The translations under genes were made by a program, and so were the position numbers. The notes beneath the pieces were generated by a model. It had not been told where the DNA came from. It worked only from the letters and a program-made list of their open reading frames with translations, and searched no databases. A stretch of 15,995 nt of DNA, from positions 1 to 15,995 of the forward strand of contig JAHKKQ010000031.1 in the NCBI GenBank assembly GCA_020027805.1. Reading direction: 5' to 3'. Numbering within the stretch: position 1 is the first letter of the stretch; each line of letters opens with the position of its first letter. Positions 13,563-15,995 of this stretch are shown here, piece by piece. This stretch comes from Candidatus Dadabacteria bacterium. GTDB lineage: Bacteria; Desulfobacterota_D; UBA1144; Nemesobacterales; UBA2774.

Positions 13563-15995
13563 ATGTCTCAAGATAAAAAGGGCGGCATAAAGAGAAGGGA
13601 TTTCCTTAAGATAATAGGAGTAGCCGGAGGCACGGCCGCGGTAGCAGGCGGCTGCTCCAATCCGGCCGAGCAGATCATCCCTTACGTCATCCCGCCCGAA
13701 GGGATAATCCCCGGGGTCCCCAATTGGTATGCGAGCACCTGCCGTGAGTGTCCGGCGGGCTGCGGTATCATCGTCAAGAACCGCGAGGGACGGGCGATCA
13801 AGGTCGAGGGGAATCCGAAAAACCCGATAAACATGGGCGGGAGCTGCGCCGAGGGGCAGGCCATGCTTCAGGGGCTTTATAACCCCGACCGCACGAGGTC
13901 GCCTCTCAGCAGAAACGACCTCGGAAGACTCGAGCCTCGGGGGTGGGACGACGCCCAGAAGACGCTCGCGGAAAAGATCGAAGAGGTCAGGAAGAAGGGC
14001 GGGAGCGGAAGGATAGTGTTCCTCTCCGACCACAATGAAGGGACTTTGGGGAACCTGATCGACGACTGGATGTCCGCGATCGGAGGAAAACACCTCTCAT
14101 ACGAAGCCTACTCATACGAGCCGCTGAAAGAAGCGAACCGTATCGTATTCGGAATAGATAAGATACCCACATACAATATAGATAAAACGAAGTACCTGCT
14201 CTCGTTCGGGGCTGATTTCATAGAGACCTGGCTGTCGCCTACCCTCTACACGAGGCAGTTCAGCGAGATGCACGGTTATAAAGACAAATCCATGGGGAAA
14301 TTCGTCCACGTGGAGCCGAGGGCGTCGCTCACCGGCGTAAACGCCGACGAGTGGGTCTCAATAAAGCCGGGCACGGAAGCGGTCCTCGCGCTCGGAATAG
14401 CGAACGTCATTGTGAGTGGGGGCATGCCCGCTAACGGCGGAGGCGGATTCGCCGGCCTGCTCGGCGCATATACGCCCGAAAAGGTTTCTTCGGTCACTGA
14501 TGTACCGGTCGATACGATAAAGGAGATAGCCAAGGAATTCTCTTCCATGCGGCCGAGCCTCGCCATCGGTGGCGGTATCGCGAATACATCGACGAACGCC
14601 ACTGAAACCCTGGTCGCTATAAATATTCTTAATTACGTCGCCGGGAATGTCGGCCAGACCATAGATTTCGGGAACGCGCTCACACTTTCCGGGGTAAGCA
14701 CCTTTAAGGAGATTTCATCCCTCGTGGATTCGATGTCCAAGGGCGAGGTCGACCTATTGTTCATATACAATGTAAATCCCGTATTCACCCTTCCGAAATC
14801 TCTCGGTTTTGAAGACGCACTGGGCAAGGTCCCATATGTGGTGAGCTTCTCGAGCTTCATGGACGAGACGACTGAGAAAGCCAATCTCATACTCCCCGAC
14901 AGCACTACGCTCGAATCCTGGGGTGATTTCATCCCCGACGCCAGGGTACACGGGCTCATACAGCCTGTGATGACCCCGGTCTTCAATACCAGGTGCACGG
15001 GGGACGTGATACTTTCCGTGACCGCGCAGTTGGAAGGCTTGAAGGGCAGATATACGCAGGTTTCTTATTACGATTATCTCAGGGATTCCTGGAAGCAGGT
15101 CTGGACGAGCGTCACTGGAGGCGGTGATTTCGAGGCCTTCTGGAACGCAGCGCTCGAGAACGGCGGGATATACAGGGACACGACACCCGTGCAGGTATCC
15201 GCGTCAGGGAATATTTCAGGCATAAGCTTCGGAGAGCCTGAGTTCACGGGAGACGGGGATTTTTATTTTATGGCTTACCCGTCCTACAAGTACTACGACG
15301 GGAGAGGGGCGAACAAGCCCTGGCTCCAGGAGCTGCCCGACGCGATAACCACCGGTGTCTGGGACTCGTGGGTCGAGATACACCCTGATACGGCCAAAAG
15401 GCTCGGGGTTAAACTCGGGGATTTCGTTAAGATAGAATCGCCTTACGGAACAATCGAGACACAGGCATATGTATATGAGGGAATAAGACCCGATACGCTC
15501 GCCGTGATGATCGGACAGGGGCATACGAGCTACGGCAGGTATGCGAAAGACAGGGGCGTCAATCCCCTTTCCATCCTCCCCGTGTCCACCGACAAAATAA
15601 CGGGCAGCTTTGCCTGGCTTACTACGAAGGTAAAGGCCTCCGGCACGGGCAGGCACGCGCAATTCGTACAGACTCAGTACACGACCGCCCAGCATGACAG
15701 GGACGTGGCGCAGATGGTCACTCTCACGGAGCTTGAGCGCGGAATCCACCACGAGGAACACGAGCAGCCGGATTTCTATCCGCCGATCGAGTACGACAGG
15801 TATCACTGGGGCATGTCGATAGACCTCCAGAAATGCACGGGCTGCGGCGCATGCATCACCGCCTGCTACGCGGAGAACAATATCCCCTTCGTCGGCAAGG
15901 AGCTCGTGGCGAAAAGACGCGATATGGCCTGGCTCAGGATCGACAGGTTCTTCGAGAAATCGGACAACAAGGCCGGGTTCGAGACGAGGTTTCTC
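13563..15995 (+). CDS. actB: ActB subunit of alternative complex III, N-terminal 811 residues (cut by right edge)
   Basis: The frame is open from the ATG at 13563 to the right edge. The protein starts with a twin-arginine signal KRRDFLK (10-16) followed by a hydrophobic stretch and AGGC (28-31), suggesting a Tat-exported lipoprotein anchored at Cys31. Residues about 50-735 form a molybdopterin-oxidoreductase-like domain with the cluster motif C60-x2-C63-x3-C67-x27-C95. At 758-768 a ferredoxin motif CTGCGACITAC begins the iron-sulfur half, which continues off the window. This fusion is diagnostic of ActB; known examples carry iron-sulfur clusters in the second half but no molybdenum cofactor in the first. 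GGAGGAGGA stands directly before the ATG, 12 nt after actA, so the genes are one operon. The remaining act genes (an NrfD-like quinol-binding subunit next) should follow. Confidence 0.9.
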   Translation, partial: MSQDKKGGIKRRDFLKIIGVAGGTAAVAGGCSNPAEQIIPYVIPPEGIIPGVPNWYASTCRECPAGCGIIVKNREGRAIKVEGNPKNPINMGGSCAEGQAMLQGLYNPDRTRSPLSRNDLGRLEPRGWDDAQKTLAEKIEEVRKKGGSGRIVFLSDHNEGTLGNLIDDWMSAIGGKHLSYEAYSYEPLKEANRIVFGIDKIPTYNIDKTKYLLSFGADFIETWLSPTLYTRQFSEMHGYKDKSMGKFVHVEPRASLTGVNADEWVSIKPGTEAVLALGIANVIVSGGMPANGGGGFAGLLGAYTPEKVSSVTDVPVDTIKEIAKEFSSMRPSLAIGGGIANTSTNATETLVAINILNYVAGNVGQTIDFGNALTLSGVSTFKEISSLVDSMSKGEVDLLFIYNVNPVFTLPKSLGFEDALGKVPYVVSFSSFMDETTEKANLILPDSTTLESWGDFIPDARVHGLIQPVMTPVFNTRCTGDVILSVTAQLEGLKGRYTQVSYYDYLRDSWKQVWTSVTGGGDFEAFWNAALENGGIYRDTTPVQVSASGNISGISFGEPEFTGDGDFYFMAYPSYKYYDGRGANKPWLQELPDAITTGVWDSWVEIHPDTAKRLGVKLGDFVKIESPYGTIETQAYVYEGIRPDTLAVMIGQGHTSYGRYAKDRGVNPLSILPVSTDKITGSFAWLTTKVKASGTGRHAQFVQTQYTTAQHDRDVAQMVTLTELERGIHHEEHEQPDFYPPIEYDRYHWGMSIDLQKCTGCGACITACYAENNIPFVGKELVAKRRDMAWLRIDRFFEKSDNKAGFETRFL

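Noticed and set aside
12999..14093. 364-codon minus-strand frame opposite actA/actB
   Set aside because: Covers two well-identified genes on the other strand; no motif and a shadow-like composition.
15216..15806. 196-codon minus-strand frame opposite actB
   Set aside because: Antisense to a continuous coding frame with the right motifs.
1..15995. CRISPR array, tRNA, rRNA, IS element or prophage
   Set aside because: No regular repeat-spacer array, cloverleaf, transposase or phage gene could be recognised on either strand.

Overview
The window looks like chromosomal DNA of a free-living, respiring Gram-negative-type bacterium of moderately high GC, with many ATA isoleucine codons. It starts an alternative complex III (ACIII) operon: a pentaheme cytochrome followed by a molybdopterin-oxidoreductase-like protein that runs into a ferredoxin-type domain. 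There are secreted and lipoprotein products, a copper exporter and a zinc-containing HAD phosphatase of the heptose-phosphate type. This fits a deltaproteobacterial/Desulfobacterota-like or related candidate lineage, but the phylum call is only an inference. No phage, IS element, CRISPR array, tRNA or rRNA was seen.

Layout. 1-787 (-): 5'-truncated-by-window MoxR/RavA-type AAA+ ATPase. 990-2342 (+): sodium:alanine/glycine symporter. 2455-3330 (+): two adjacent, related small envelope proteins of the surface-adhesin-E type, one with a signal peptide and one a probable lipoprotein. 3414-3644 (-): unknown small protein. 3792-4610 (-): inositol-monophosphatase-family enzyme. 4690-4968 (+): unknown small helical protein. 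4980-5546 (-): HAD-IIIA phosphatase with a Cys-His-Cys-Cys zinc site. 5729-5944 (-): small ribbon-helix-helix-like protein. 6319-7407 (+): site-2 protease with two CBS domains. 7552-10183 (+): Cu(+) P-type ATPase CopA and a membrane-anchored cupredoxin. 10346-10549 (-): cold shock protein, divergent from thiol peroxidase Tpx (10732-11250, +). 11424-11978 (+): MIP18/DUF59 iron-sulfur assembly factor with a long N-terminal extension. 12026-12766 (+): dethiobiotin synthetase BioD. 12975 to the right edge (+): actA and the first 811 codons of actB.

Functionally the right half has a redox and metal theme: copper export, peroxide removal by Tpx, Fe-S maturation (DUF59), biotin synthesis (its last step is Fe-S dependent) and an Fe-S/heme quinol-oxidising complex. 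The genes are mostly single transcription units with their own ribosome sites. The only tight operons are the adhesin-E pair, copA-cupredoxin and actA-actB. I found no clearly new multi-gene defence or mobile system. The most unusual points are a Walker B Glu-to-Asp change in the MoxR protein, an intact Cys4 cluster motif in the molybdoenzyme-like half of ActB, the tandem adhesin-E paralogs, the CopA-cupredoxin pair with an 18-bp tandem repeat upstream, and an RHH protein that appears to be read from a leaderless transcript.
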